A stretch of 64,000 nucleotides of DNA from Agrococcus pavilionensis RW1 (GCF_000400485.1 NZ_ASHR01000017.1:1-64000); one strand, 5' to 3'. Shown: positions 7,339 through 16,429, numbered from the stretch's first letter. Numbers and translations are program-made. The notes: generated from the letters alone by a model not told the origin.

Positions 7339-8652
7339 TCACGCCTCGGCGCGCGTCTCGCCCTCCGGAGTCGGGTCGGCGACGGGCGTGACGAAGAGCT
7401 CGGCGATGCGATGCCGGTCGAGCGCCGTGACCTTCAGCAGCGCGCCGTCGATCCCCACGACGTCACCGACCTTCGCCAGGCGCCCGAGTCGCTCGAGGAC
7501 GAAGCCGGCGACGGTGTCGGCGGAGCTGCTCGGCAGCCGCACGCCCGTCGCCTCCTCGAAGTCCTGGAAGTTGAGTCGGCCGTCGACCGTGCCGCCCTCC
7601 GTCGAGAGCTCGCTCGGCCCGGTCTCGGTGTCATACTCGTCGAAGATCTCGCCGACGACCTCCTCGAGCAGGTCCTCGAGCGTGACGATGCCGTCGGTGC
7701 CGCCGTACTCGTCGATGATGACCGCGATGTGGTGGCCCTCCGCCCGCATGGTCGCAAGCGTCGGCAGCACGCGCGCCGTCGCGGGGAAGTAGGGGATGGG
7801 ACGGCCGATCTCGTCGAGGGTCGCGGCCGAGCGATCCTGCACCGCGTCGAAGAGGTCGCGCACGTGCACGAAGGCGGTGATGTCGTCGATGCCGCGATCG
7901 ATGAGCGGGTAGCGCGAGTAGGGCTGCTCGCGCACGATCGCCGCCGCCTGCTCGACCGTCGCGGTGCCGTCGAGCGCCGCGACCTCGGGCCGAGGCCGCA
8001 TGACCTCGCTCAGCTGGCGATCGCGGAGCGAGAGCACGTCGTCGAGGATGCGCCGCTCCTCGTCGGGGAAGCCCGCGTGGCTCGAGACCATGTCGCGCAG
8101 CTCCTCCTCCGTCATCTCCTCGCCCGTCTTGTGGGGATCGCCGCCCAGGAGTCGCACGACGAGGTTCGTCGAGACCGACAGGAACCAGATGACGGGCTTC
8201 ATCACGATCGCGAAGCCGTTCAGGATCGGCGCGACGGCGTAGGCGAAGGCCGTGTTGCGCTGGATCGCGAGCCGCTTGGGCGCGAGCTCGCCGAGCACGA
8301 GCGAGAGGTACGCGATCGCGAGCGTCAGCACGACGGTCGCGACGGTGCCGGCGACCTGCTCGCTCAAGCCCAGCTGCCTCAGCAGCGGCGTCACGTACGG
8401 CGCGATCGAGGAGGCGCCGAACGCCGCAGAGGCGAAGCCGGCGACGGTGACGCCGATCTGCACGGCGGAGAGGAAGGTGTTGGGATTCCGGGCGAGCCCC
8501 GCCACCTTCTCGCCGCGCTTGCCTCGCGCGGCGAGCGCGTTGATCTGGCCCTCGCGGAGAGTGACGAGCGCCATCTCCGTCGCGGCGAACACGCCGCCGA
8601 TCAGGACGAACGCCACGACGAGGGCGATGTTCGTCGCGAGATCCGCGCTCAT
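7339..8652 (-). CDS. CNNM/HlyC-CorC family membrane protein
   Basis: This 437-residue protein has the standard order: an N-terminal DUF21/CNNM membrane domain (about 1-175, opening with FVLIGGVFAATEMALVTLREGQ split over the first helix), a pair of CBS domains (about 195-330) and a C-terminal CorC_HlyC domain. The CBS/CorC junction IIDEYGGTDGIVTLEDLLEE is diagnostic. Such proteins are often named hemolysins but act in Mg2+/Co2+ transport or its regulation, with CBS domains binding adenine nucleotides. No second CNNM paralogue lies beside it, although these genes often come in pairs. Start ATG 8652 is preceded by a GGAG-like purine stretch. Confidence 0.9.
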   Translation of the reverse strand: MSADLATNIALVVAFVLIGGVFAATEMALVTLREGQINALAARGKRGEKVAGLARNPNTFLSAVQIGVTVAGFASAAFGASSIAPYVTPLLRQLGLSEQVAGTVATVVLTLAIAYLSLVLGELAPKRLAIQRNTAFAYAVAPILNGFAIVMKPVIWFLSVSTNLVVRLLGGDPHKTGEEMTEEELRDMVSSHAGFPDEERRILDDVLSLRDRQLSEVMRPRPEVAALDGTATVEQAAAIVREQPYSRYPLIDRGIDDITAFVHVRDLFDAVQDRSAATLDEIGRPIPYFPATARVLPTLATMRAEGHHIAVIIDEYGGTDGIVTLEDLLEEVVGEIFDEYDTETGPSELSTEGGTVDGRLNFQDFEEATGVRLPSSSADTVAGFVLERLGRLAKVGDVVGIDGALLKVTALDRHRIAELFVTPVADPTPEGETRAEA

Positions 8653-8801
8653 CGGCGGAACTCCGCGTGCTGGGGCGCGCCCAGGGTCACCTGGGCGTTC
8701 GGACTATGACCGTCGGGGGCTTCCCGGCTCGCGTTGCGTCGCATGGAGGCAGGCTACAGCCGCATGCTATGCGGAGAACCGGCGGAGCGTCGGTCGCGCG
8801 C

Positions 8802-9149
8802 TCAGCTCTCGAGGCGGCGAGCGCAGTCGATGCAGGTCGTGGCCTGGGGCCGCGCCTCGAGCCGCTCGGGAGCGATCGGCTGACCGCACACGCTGCAGAG
8901 CGAGTCCTCGCCTCGCTCGTGCCGGGCGCTCGCCTCGTCGATCGCGGCCAGCGCCTCGAGCTGCGTCTGCCGGAGCCCTTCGAGTCGCGACCACTCGGAG
9001 GAGAGGGAGACGCCGTCGGGATCGTGCTCGTCGTCGTCGTTGAGGCCCTCGCGCATCCGTCGCAGCTCGACGAGCTCTCGCTCGACCTCGTCGAGGCGAG
9101 CGAGCACCTCGCGGCGGCGCTCCGCGATGCTGTCGGCGCGCGATGGCAT
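8802..9149 (-). CDS. TraR/DksA-type zinc-finger protein
   Basis: A 115-residue protein with an N-terminal coiled-coil hairpin (about 8-75) and a C-terminal C4 zinc finger, C85-x2-C88 and C106-x2-C109, in the order typical of TraR/DksA proteins. DksA-like proteins reach into the RNA polymerase secondary channel through the coiled coil. The acidic tip (LNDDDEHDPDG around residues 37-46) sits where the DksA tip carries its functional acidic residues. Whether it binds polymerase in this organism is unknown. Start ATG 9149 follows TAGCCT-N6, so it is probably leaderless. Confidence 0.82.
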   Translation of the reverse strand: MPSRADSIAERRREVLARLDEVERELVELRRMREGLNDDDEHDPDGVSLSSEWSRLEGLRQTQLEALAAIDEASARHERGEDSLCSVCGQPIAPERLEARPQATTCIDCARRLES

Positions 9150-9155
9150 GGGGCC

Positions 9156-9161
9156 AGGCTA
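9156..9161 (-). promoter_or_regulatory. -10 box of the DksA-like gene, leaderless
   Basis: TAGCCT on the minus strand ends 6 nt before the ATG at 9149. It lies between this gene and the gene upstream on the same strand. Confidence 0.55.
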
Positions 9162-9187
9162 GCCGTGGCCGCTGACGCCGCGGCTCG

Positions 9188-9628
9188 TCACTCGGGGCGC
9201 GGAGGCCGGCGGTTCTGCTTGGTCGCGGAGCGCCGGAGCTTCGCCTCGACCCGCCGACGCTGCGAGCCGCGCGTCGGGCGGGTCGCGCGGCGCGTCAGCC
9301 GCGGCACGACGGCCTCGCGGAGCAGGGCCGCGAGCCGGCGCCGCGCGGCGACGCGGTTGTCGAGCTGCGAGCGATGCTCGGAGGCGCTGATGGTGAGCAC
9401 CGTGCCGGCGAGGCGCGGCGCGAGTCGGTCGAGCGCGCGCCGCCGCTGCTCGTCGTCGAGCGCCGTCGTCGAGCCGAGGTCGAGGCTCAGCTGCACACGG
9501 GAGTCGGCGGTGTTGACGCCCTGACCGCCGGGGCCGGACGACCGGGAGAACTGCTCGACGAGCTCGGTCGCCGGCACGCGCAGGCCACGCGGCGCCCCGG
9601 GGCCGGGCGGCACGAGCAGATCGTCCAT
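9188..9628 (-). CDS. arfB: ArfB (YaeJ)-like peptidyl-tRNA hydrolase
   Basis: A 146-residue class I release-factor-like protein without codon-recognition domains. It has the catalytic GGQ (residues 34-36, context SGPGGQGVN) and a C-terminal tail rich in Arg and Lys (about 110-146). ArfB rescues stalled ribosomes by putting the basic tail into the empty mRNA channel and hydrolysing peptidyl-tRNA with GGQ. The length and domain order fit the family well. Start ATG 9628 gives a normal N-terminus and sits 6 nt after a CACACT hexamer. A much longer in-frame extension upstream is only an open frame produced by high GC. Confidence 0.88.
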   Translation of the reverse strand: MDDLLVPPGPGAPRGLRVPATELVEQFSRSSGPGGQGVNTADSRVQLSLDLGSTTALDDEQRRRALDRLAPRLAGTVLTISASEHRSQLDNRVAARRRLAALLREAVVPRLTRRATRPTRGSQRRRVEAKLRRSATKQNRRPPRPE

Positions 9629-9634
9629 GCCTCG

Positions 9635-9640
9635 AGTGTG
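9635..9640 (-). promoter_or_regulatory. Possible -10 box of the arfB gene
   Basis: CACACT on the minus strand ends 6 nt before the ATG at 9628. It departs from TANNNT at the first base, so it is weaker than the others. Confidence 0.35.
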
Positions 9641-9757
9641 CCCGTTCGCTCGCCGTAGTGGCTGCGCGACTACTGTCGCGAGCGACGATCGAGCCCGGCA
9701 CGGATCATCGGGTGCGCCGACGGGCTCGCGACGACGATGGAGTGCGGAAGGAGGACC

Positions 9758-10621
9758 ATGATCGGCACGCTGAACGCCCTCGTCGAGCTCGTCGAGCGCG
9801 ACCCGGCCGCGCCGATCGACGCCGCTCGCTTCGCTCGAGAGCACGCGACGACCGAGTACCACGTGCGCCGCATGTTCTCGGCGCTCGCTGGCATGCCGCT
9901 GTCGGAGTACGTGCGACGGCGGCGGATGACGCTCGCAGCCGCGGACCTCGTGCGCGGCGCTCCGAGCCTGCTCGACGTCGCCGTGCGCTACGGGTACGGC
10001 TCGGTCGAGGCGTTCGGTCGCGCGTTCCGCGCCGTGCACGGCACCGGGCCGGCGGAAGCGCGCCGCAGCGGTGGTCCGCTCAGCACACAACCCATGCTCC
10101 GGTTCCGCCTGAGCGTCGAAGGAGGCACCCCCATGGATGTCACGATCACCGATCGACCCGCGCTCGCCCTCGTCGGCCACGCCGCCGAGGTGCCGCTCAT
10201 CCACCGCGGCGTCAACCCGCACATCCAGGCGCACATCGCCTCGCTCCCGTCCGAGGAGCACGCGCGACTCAAGGGCCTGAACGACACCGACCCCGCCGGC
10301 ATCCTCGCGGTGATGGCCGACATCCAGCCGGATGCGCCGGAGGGCTCGCCGCTGACCTACCTGCACGGTGTCGCGATGCACGCCGGCTCCGCGGTGCCCG
10401 ACGATCTCGATGTCGTGCGCGCGGAGGCCGGCACGTGGGCGGTCTTCCGATCGAGCGGGCCGTTCCCCGAGGCGCTCCAGCAAATGATGGCGGCGACGGC
10501 GACCGACTGGTTCCCGTCGAACCCCTGGCGACTGCGGCCCGGGCCGTCGATCCTCCGCTACCTTGAGCTCACCGAGTCGCACGCGACGTGCCAGTACTGG
10601 CTGCCGATCGAGGCGGCGTGA
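9758..10621 (+). CDS. AraC-family regulator with GyrI-like effector domain
   Basis: This 287-residue protein has an N-terminal AraC-type double helix-turn-helix (about 1-105) with the usual VAVRYGYGSVEAFGRAFR motif. It is joined by a short linker to a GyrI-like/SOUL-type ligand domain (about 125-287) beginning MDVTITDRPALALVGHAAEV. The family includes SbmC- and BltR-like multidrug or small-molecule sensors. Start ATG 9758 is fixed by an AAGGAGG ribosome site 4 nt upstream; the ATG at 9737 has none. The gene ends 128 bp before the convergent 1313-residue ATPase gene. Its target genes are not evident from context. Confidence 0.88.
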   Translation: MIGTLNALVELVERDPAAPIDAARFAREHATTEYHVRRMFSALAGMPLSEYVRRRRMTLAAADLVRGAPSLLDVAVRYGYGSVEAFGRAFRAVHGTGPAEARRSGGPLSTQPMLRFRLSVEGGTPMDVTITDRPALALVGHAAEVPLIHRGVNPHIQAHIASLPSEEHARLKGLNDTDPAGILAVMADIQPDAPEGSPLTYLHGVAMHAGSAVPDDLDVVRAEAGTWAVFRSSGPFPEALQQMMAATATDWFPSNPWRLRPGPSILRYLELTESHATCQYWLPIEAA

Positions 10622-10630
10622 GGGCTTCCG

Positions 10631-10647
10631 CGGTGTTGACGACACCG
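10631..10647 (+). terminator. Weak hairpin after the AraC/GyrI gene
   Basis: CGGTGT-TGACG-ACACCG lies 10 bp after the stop codon, in the gap between convergent genes. There is no U-tract. It could be a terminator or an mRNA end stabiliser. Confidence 0.35.
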
Positions 10648-10749
10648 ACCGAGATCGCAGCGCCGGAAGTGCGCAGAACTCCTATCGACATCAGCGATCG
10701 CGCCGTAGCGGCTCATCGATCACGACAATCCCGAAGTGAACCTCGACGA

Positions 10750-13700
10750 TCAGACCGCTCTCTCGAACAAGGGAGTCCACGCTGAGCCGGCGACGCTGCC
10801 CCCACGCCAAAAGATCGGTGCAACGTTATTCGGACAGTTGAACTCGAAGAGGGTTAGCAGAGCGCGGCCCCCGTATCCGAGCGGGTTGTTCGGCAATAGC
10901 GAACTCCCGATGGAGCGCGTCATTTCCTCTGCGCGCGCACGCTCGTCATCCGAATCGAAGATGCCCGATGATGCCGAAAACGGCCGGAAACGGTCCCCGA
11001 GATAGGTGCCGCCGACCGTCTCGACACTGAGCACCCCCGAGCCTAAAGGCAAGTCCCGCTCGTCCGCGACGACGCTGGCGCCAACAACGACGTGCACCTT
11101 CTCAACCCAGTCCTCGCCCATGCTCGACACGTTCTCACTAATCCGATCGAGCTCCCGACCGAGGTGTGTTCCCGTGCCGCAGTAGTCATCGAGCAGGAAG
11201 AGGACGACGGTTCCCGAGTATGAACGGATACGATCCGTAAGGTCATCGGTCTTGACGATATTTGCTTTCTTGATGCCGAGAGACTTCGCCAACGCGCTTA
11301 GTGTGCCCTGAGTGCTGTCGCCAGGGACGCCGTGGTTAACCAGAATCGCGTTCTTGTAATACTGGTTGTTTGCTTCGCGAACAAGCAGTCGCGCGGCCTC
11401 TAACTTGGAAGCCGCTTGCGCCAGTCGAGGTAGTGCGGTGTTCTGCAGTCGAGTTGACGGGAAGTATCCATCCATGATCATTCGGCGCAGCATCTTGTAC
11501 GCTAGGTACTGGCGGTCATGGCCGCCGAACTGTTCTAGCCAAGCCTTGATTCGAATCTCGGATATCGCCTCGCCGCGATAACGAAGATTCTTCGAGAGAG
11601 ACACAAGATCCGAGTCAGTTATCATTCGTACTGTGGCAGTAGCGTGCTTAGAGTCTGCGTATACGCTGTCGAGAGCCCGCGCCCCTGCCGACTGAAGCCA
11701 GATTCCAACCAAAGGGATGCTGATAAGGAGGCGGTCCTCGGCCGGACTGCTGACAACTTCTCGAGATTTCAAGGTCGCGATGGACTGATTCAACTCCTCC
11801 GTGGTCGCGGTCTGGATCCACCGCTGCGCCAAGCCAGTAACTTCTTCAGCGCTCGCCGGTACTAGCGCCTCACCGCCGCATCGCGCGATCGACCTCAGTA
11901 CGGCGCTGGCGACGATCGCCCGACGTGCATTGTGGTCGAGGCCGCTGGTGCTATCCGCCCATAGATGAATGAAGTGGGAGTCCGGAGCCTCGTTCGCCAC
12001 GCTGACAGCCGCCTCGTTGACATCGGCCGAGGTCACCACGGACCGGGACATCTCCCGCATCATGAGCCAGATGCGTTGAGCCAAGAGCGTCTCGTAATAG
12101 GGGTTCCCGGAGCACAGGTAGTGGACGCGGTCTACGGATTCGACATCCCACTCGAGTTTCGTCGCTGTAGGCGTCTCGAGAAGCTCCGCAGTGGATGTCG
12201 GCGACGCGAAGTTCGTGACCGAGACGGGCACGACCTGGTTCAGCTTATGGGCTTGCGCCTGAATGATGGACGGCAGAACTTCGCTGCCAACGACGATCAG
12301 ATTCAACCAAGGCTCGTCGACCAACGAACGCAAGAAGAGGAATAGAGTGTCTGCCTGCGGACCCTCCACGAGGTGACGCGGAAGTTCGTCGAAGTCGTCG
12401 ATCGCAATCAGCACCCGTGCCTCCGCAGGCAACTTGCGGGACGCGGAGCGAAGCCATCGGTTGGCAACGCGCGCGAAGTTGCCCCCGTCTGGCGGTGCCA
12501 GCAGTGTCGGGTCGTCCAGCACGATCCCATACGCTTGCGAAACTGCGTCTTGGATTTCATCGAGTAGCGAGATGACGAGGTCTCCGGCCGATTGTCCGGG
12601 CCCGAGGGCACGGCCAAGAGCCAAGAGACTGCCCGCCCATCCGCGCGACTGCGACACCTCCCGGAGCAGGACGCGCGTCAGTGAGGTCTTGCCCACCCTC
12701 TTGTGGCCGGTGATGTACGCGGAAGCGTTTCCCGCGAGCAGCGCGTCGAGCGACTTCAGGTCATCCGCGCGACCGACGAGCCTCTCCGGCTCCGAGATTG
12801 TTCCAAGGTTGAACGGGTTCACATCCATCTGAGACCAAGTCACAGGCATCTGATCTTCGGCAGCAAGGGAAGTGCTCATCGTGAAGCTCTGCAGGAGCTG
12901 ATCTGTCCAGTCCATAACGCATTCTAGACTGATGGCCCGTCGCGCAATTCCGGACGCCACAATCCTGGCGACGATCTCATTCGATGCTCCAGGCCCGAGC
13001 GTCTCGAGGGTCCCGCTTCCCGCCAGGCCGATTTCCGGAGCGGAGACCCGGAGTGTAATTTTCTCCGCGGTGGCGTTTCCCGTGTTGACGACTATGAATC
13101 GGATGTCGTACGCCGAGCCCTCCGCGGCACTGAACGGCAACTTCGACGACGCGAGCCGGACCGTGATGCTCGGGCGAGATATTTCGCCCAACCTCGCGAT
13201 CGCCCCATCAGCACGCTCGCAAGCGATTGTGACTAGGGGTGCTATGAGGTCCTGTAGGAGTGCGCTACCGGAGTCGATGATGCGGCTTGACAGGAGATTC
13301 AAGTCCCGGCGAGCCTCGGATAGGTCGTGATGAGTTGTCGTTTCTAGTTCCGTGAGTCGCTCCGCCTCGGAGAACATCTCCTGCGCATCACGTACTATGG
13401 CGAGCTCCACTTCGTCCAGCCAGCCCGTGCGCAACGCGACTCCGTCTCGAACGACCAGACTGGGCGTCTGCGCTTGCCGAGCCCCCACGTAGAAGGTCTG
13501 AAAGACGCGTTGGTAGAGAGGCACTAGCTTCGCCGTCGCAGCAGCGGTGTTCTTCGCTTCCAGCGCATCGAGATCAAAATGTTCTTGCCAGGCCTGTCGA
13601 AGAGTCGCCTTTTCGGAGTTCGAGTACGCAGACAGGGCCACCTCGTGACCCACGGCGGCGACCAGCCGCAGCGTGTAGGCACACCATGCCCGTTGCGATG

Positions 13701-14691
13701 CAGGGTCGTTCGCGACGAAATCACCCAGAGCGTTGATCAACCAAGAATCCAGGCGGTGATCGTCGGGAACGCATCGGAGGGCCAGCTCACAGACAGAGGT
13801 CCAGGAACGACGCGCATCGCTGGCTTGGCCGCGTTCGATGCGGGCGAGTTCGACGACCAGGCGTAGCCAGTTCCACGTCCGGAGGGCATCCACGCCGGAT
13901 GAAGGTCCCCAGGCCTCGCCCAGTTGCGCAAGCACGCCTTCGACCGCGCTTCTCGCGCTCTCAAAGTTGCCTCTCACGAACTCGGTCCACGCCAGTTCCG
14001 GATCCGAGTGGCGGTCGGTGCGGTACAGGGCTGGATCCCAGTTCGCGCCCGCCGCCACCAGTGAGTCGACGTGGCCGACGGCTTCGACAGACAACCAATG
14101 GGGAAGGTCGCTAACGCCGCTGCCTCTCCGAGGGGAACCGAAACGTTCCTGCGGCTGTACCTGATTGCGCAGCGGCCGCTCGCCGTCGCGCGGACGGAGC
14201 TCCCTACTGAACTGTCGCATGATCGAATCGAACTGCTCACGGGACAGTCCCAGTACCGAGAGCCAGTCGCTGTCGTGCAGATCGGGGCCGCTCAGCCGAA
14301 CACGCACGGCGGCGGCCTCGGCGCGCTGAGGCCCGCTCGACGTGGGGAGTGTGTGGAACAAGTTCTCTGCTGCGGTGGCCAATGCCAACCGCTGCGAGGG
14401 TGTCAGACCCGGTGCGCTTAAGCTCGCTCTCAAGTGTGCGCCGAACCTGAATAGGAAGTCGCTGAACTGCTCCCGAGACCTTGCGCTTACCGCCTCTTCG
14501 AGCGCGACCTTCGCGAGCAATAGCCCTAGTCCGGGCTTGTCCGGCTTTTCGGTAGCTGCCAGCTCCTGCGCAAGTTCGGATGCGGTGCGACCCTTGTAGC
14601 GGCTAGCGAGCGTTGTCAGGCTTTCCCCAGCGGCGCGCGCTCTGCTTTGAATGAGGATGCGAGCAGACTCGTCCAGGTCATCAATCAGCAT
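10750..14691 (-). CDS. STAND-type ATPase fused to PRTase-like domain, putative defence protein
   Basis: A 1313-residue single-gene candidate conflict protein. Residues 1-500 are helical, TPR-like. Residues 505-600 form a predicted beta-sandwich (VVNTGNATAEKITLRV). Residues 635-1000 are a P-loop ATPase: entry VGRADDLKSL, Walker A TGHKRVGKTSLT (661-672), Walker B VLIAIDDFDEL (760-770) and the STAND-type SGNPYY (861-866), then a helical/winged region. A winged helix at about 1020-1090 (IKAWLEQFGGHDRQYLA) precedes a phosphoribosyltransferase-like domain at 1105-1313. That domain has a PRPP-loop-like LLDDYCGTGTHLG (1167-1178) and the ending NPLGYGGRALLTLFEFNCPN followed by WTPLFER. The last two modules match, from memory, the PRTase-associated wHTH and PRTase-CE families of conflict systems. 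The gene is visibly less GC-rich than its neighbours, so probably acquired. It stands alone. ATG 14691 is likely leaderless. Sensor-ATPase-effector logic is inference. Confidence 0.75.
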   Translation of the reverse strand: MLIDDLDESARILIQSRARAAGESLTTLASRYKGRTASELAQELAATEKPDKPGLGLLLAKVALEEAVSARSREQFSDFLFRFGAHLRASLSAPGLTPSQRLALATAAENLFHTLPTSSGPQRAEAAAVRVRLSGPDLHDSDWLSVLGLSREQFDSIMRQFSRELRPRDGERPLRNQVQPQERFGSPRRGSGVSDLPHWLSVEAVGHVDSLVAAGANWDPALYRTDRHSDPELAWTEFVRGNFESARSAVEGVLAQLGEAWGPSSGVDALRTWNWLRLVVELARIERGQASDARRSWTSVCELALRCVPDDHRLDSWLINALGDFVANDPASQRAWCAYTLRLVAAVGHEVALSAYSNSEKATLRQAWQEHFDLDALEAKNTAAATAKLVPLYQRVFQTFYVGARQAQTPSLVVRDGVALRTGWLDEVELAIVRDAQEMFSEAERLTELETTTHHDLSEARRDLNLLSSRIIDSGSALLQDLIAPLVTIACERADGAIARLGEISRPSITVRLASSKLPFSAAEGSAYDIRFIVVNTGNATAEKITLRVSAPEIGLAGSGTLETLGPGASNEIVARIVASGIARRAISLECVMDWTDQLLQSFTMSTSLAAEDQMPVTWSQMDVNPFNLGTISEPERLVGRADDLKSLDALLAGNASAYITGHKRVGKTSLTRVLLREVSQSRGWAGSLLALGRALGPGQSAGDLVISLLDEIQDAVSQAYGIVLDDPTLLAPPDGGNFARVANRWLRSASRKLPAEARVLIAIDDFDELPRHLVEGPQADTLFLFLRSLVDEPWLNLIVVGSEVLPSIIQAQAHKLNQVVPVSVTNFASPTSTAELLETPTATKLEWDVESVDRVHYLCSGNPYYETLLAQRIWLMMREMSRSVVTSADVNEAAVSVANEAPDSHFIHLWADSTSGLDHNARRAIVASAVLRSIARCGGEALVPASAEEVTGLAQRWIQTATTEELNQSIATLKSREVVSSPAEDRLLISIPLVGIWLQSAGARALDSVYADSKHATATVRMITDSDLVSLSKNLRYRGEAISEIRIKAWLEQFGGHDRQYLAYKMLRRMIMDGYFPSTRLQNTALPRLAQAASKLEAARLLVREANNQYYKNAILVNHGVPGDSTQGTLSALAKSLGIKKANIVKTDDLTDRIRSYSGTVVLFLLDDYCGTGTHLGRELDRISENVSSMGEDWVEKVHVVVGASVVADERDLPLGSGVLSVETVGGTYLGDRFRPFSASSGIFDSDDERARAEEMTRSIGSSLLPNNPLGYGGRALLTLFEFNCPNNVAPIFWRGGSVAGSAWTPLFERAV

Positions 14692-14698
14692 GGCGCTA

Positions 14699-14704
14699 AC
14701 TGTA
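14699..14704 (-). promoter_or_regulatory. -10 box of the STAND-PRTase gene, leaderless
   Basis: TACAGT on the minus strand ends 7 nt before the ATG at 14691 and no ribosome site is present. It abuts the palindrome AGGGCGCCCT at 14704-14713. Confidence 0.5.
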
Positions 14705-14729
14705 GGGCGCCCTCACGCTCAAGCGCTTG
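14704..14729. promoter_or_regulatory. Two palindromes in the divergent promoter region
   Basis: AGGGCGCCCT (14704-14713) and CAAGCGCTTG (14720-14729) are two perfect 10-bp palindromes, 6 bp apart. They sit in the 73-bp gap between the STAND-PRTase gene and the ABC-F gene, immediately upstream of the former's -10 box. They could be operator sites for a dimeric regulator. Short GC-rich palindromes also arise by chance. Confidence 0.3.
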
Positions 14730-14764
14730 CTGCTGGTCGTTTTCGGACCTGGGAGGATGGCGGG

Positions 14765-16429
14765 ATGACCGCAACCCTCGTCGCGCAGGGGCTCGCGGGT
14801 GGCCACGGCCACCGCACGCTCTTCGACTCCCTCGACCTCACCGTCGCGCCCGGCGACGTCGTCGGCGTCGTCGGGGCGAACGGCGCGGGCAAGTCGACGC
14901 TGCTCCGCATCCTCGCCGGCGTCGACGAGCCGCAGGCCGGGACGGTGTCGCTCGCCCCGGCCGACGCGTTCGTCGGCTGGCTGCCGCAGGAGCACGAGCG
15001 CGTCGCGGGCGAGACCGTCGTCGACTACATCGCGCGCCGCACGGGCTGCGCGGCCGCGACCCGTGAGATGGACGCCGCCGCGGCGGCGCTCGGCGACCCC
15101 GCGCTCGCACCGGCCGGCACCGATCCCGCCGACACCTACGCATCCGCACTCGAACGCTGGCTCGCGAGCGGCGCCGCCGATCTGGAGGAGCGCACGCCGA
15201 TCGTGCTCGCCGAGCTCGGGCTCGAGCTCGACGGCGAGCCGATCGAGCAGGCCCTCATGACGTCGCTCTCGGGCGGGCAGGCGGCGCGCGTCGGGCTCGC
15301 GGCGCTGCTGCTGAGCCGCTTCGACATCGTGCTGCTCGACGAGCCGACGAACGACCTCGACCTCGACGGGCTCGAGCGGCTCGAGGCCTTCGTGCAAGGG
15401 CTGCGCGGCGGCGTCGTGCTCGTGAGCCACGACCGCGAGTTCCTCGCCCGCTGCGTCACGCGCGTGCTCGAGCTCGACCTCGCGCAGTCGTCGAACCGCG
15501 TCTACGGCGGCGGCTACGACTCGTACCTCGAGGAGCGCGCGACGCTCCGCCGGCACGCCCGCGAGCAGTACGAGGAGTTCGCCGAGCAGAAGGCCGACCT
15601 CGTCGCGCGCGCCCGCCGCACACGAGAGTGGTCGAGCCAGGGCGTGCGCAACGCGATGAAGAAGGCGCCCGACAACGACAAGAACCGCCGCCGCGCGATG
15701 ACCGAGTCGAGCGAGAAGCAAGCGCAGAAGGTGCGGCAGATGGAGAGCCGCATCGCCCGGCTCGAGGAGGTCGAGGAGCCGCGCAAGGAATGGCAGCTGC
15801 AGTTCGAGATCGGCGCGGCGCCGCGCTCGAGCACGGTCGTCGCGACGCTCAACGGCGCGGTCGTGCGGCAGGGCGCGTTCACGCTCGGGCCGGTCTCGCT
15901 GCAGGTGAACGCGGGGGAGCGGATCGGCATCACCGGGCCCAACGGCGCCGGCAAGTCGACGCTGCTGCGCGCGCTGCTCGGTCGCCGGGAGCCAGACGAG
16001 GGGTCTGCGAGCCTCGGCTCGAGCGTGCAGGTGGGCGAGATCGACCAGGCGCGCTCACTGCTGACCGGCGATCGTGCGCTCGCGGATGCGTTCGAGGCGC
16101 TCGTCCCGGAGCTCGCGTCGGGCGAGGTGCGCACCCTGCTCGCGAAGTTCGGGCTGCGCGCCGACCACGTCGGCCGACCCGTCGACGAGCTCTCGCCCGG
16201 CGAGCGCACGCGCGCGGCGATGGCGCTGCTCCAGTCGCGCGGCGTCAACCTGCTCGTGCTCGATGAGCCGACGAACCACCTCGACCTGCCCGCGATCGAG
16301 CAGCTCGAGCAGGCGCTCGAGAGCTACCGCGGCACCCTCTTGCTCGTGACGCACGACCGGCGGATGCTGGAGTCGGTCTCGCTCGACCGGCACTGGACCG
16401 TCGAGGCGGGCGTCGTCTCCGAGCATTGA
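14765..16429 (+). CDS. ABC-F family ATPase
   Basis: A 554-residue soluble protein with two ABC domains and no membrane segment. Walker A motifs are GANGAGKST (about 39) and GPNGAGKST (about 393). Signatures are LSGGQAARVGL and LSPGERTRAAM, with DEPTNDLDLDGL and DEPTNHLDLPAI as Walker B regions. The linker between them (about 265-340) is long, charged and helical, as in ABC-F proteins that enter the ribosomal E site. Family members either regulate translation or dislodge antibiotics; which applies here cannot be told. Start ATG 14765 has GGGAGG 8 nt upstream. Codon use is that of the core genome, unlike the divergent neighbour. Confidence 0.9.
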   Translation: MTATLVAQGLAGGHGHRTLFDSLDLTVAPGDVVGVVGANGAGKSTLLRILAGVDEPQAGTVSLAPADAFVGWLPQEHERVAGETVVDYIARRTGCAAATREMDAAAAALGDPALAPAGTDPADTYASALERWLASGAADLEERTPIVLAELGLELDGEPIEQALMTSLSGGQAARVGLAALLLSRFDIVLLDEPTNDLDLDGLERLEAFVQGLRGGVVLVSHDREFLARCVTRVLELDLAQSSNRVYGGGYDSYLEERATLRRHAREQYEEFAEQKADLVARARRTREWSSQGVRNAMKKAPDNDKNRRRAMTESSEKQAQKVRQMESRIARLEEVEEPRKEWQLQFEIGAAPRSSTVVATLNGAVVRQGAFTLGPVSLQVNAGERIGITGPNGAGKSTLLRALLGRREPDEGSASLGSSVQVGEIDQARSLLTGDRALADAFEALVPELASGEVRTLLAKFGLRADHVGRPVDELSPGERTRAAMALLQSRGVNLLVLDEPTNHLDLPAIEQLEQALESYRGTLLLVTHDRRMLESVSLDRHWTVEAGVVSEH

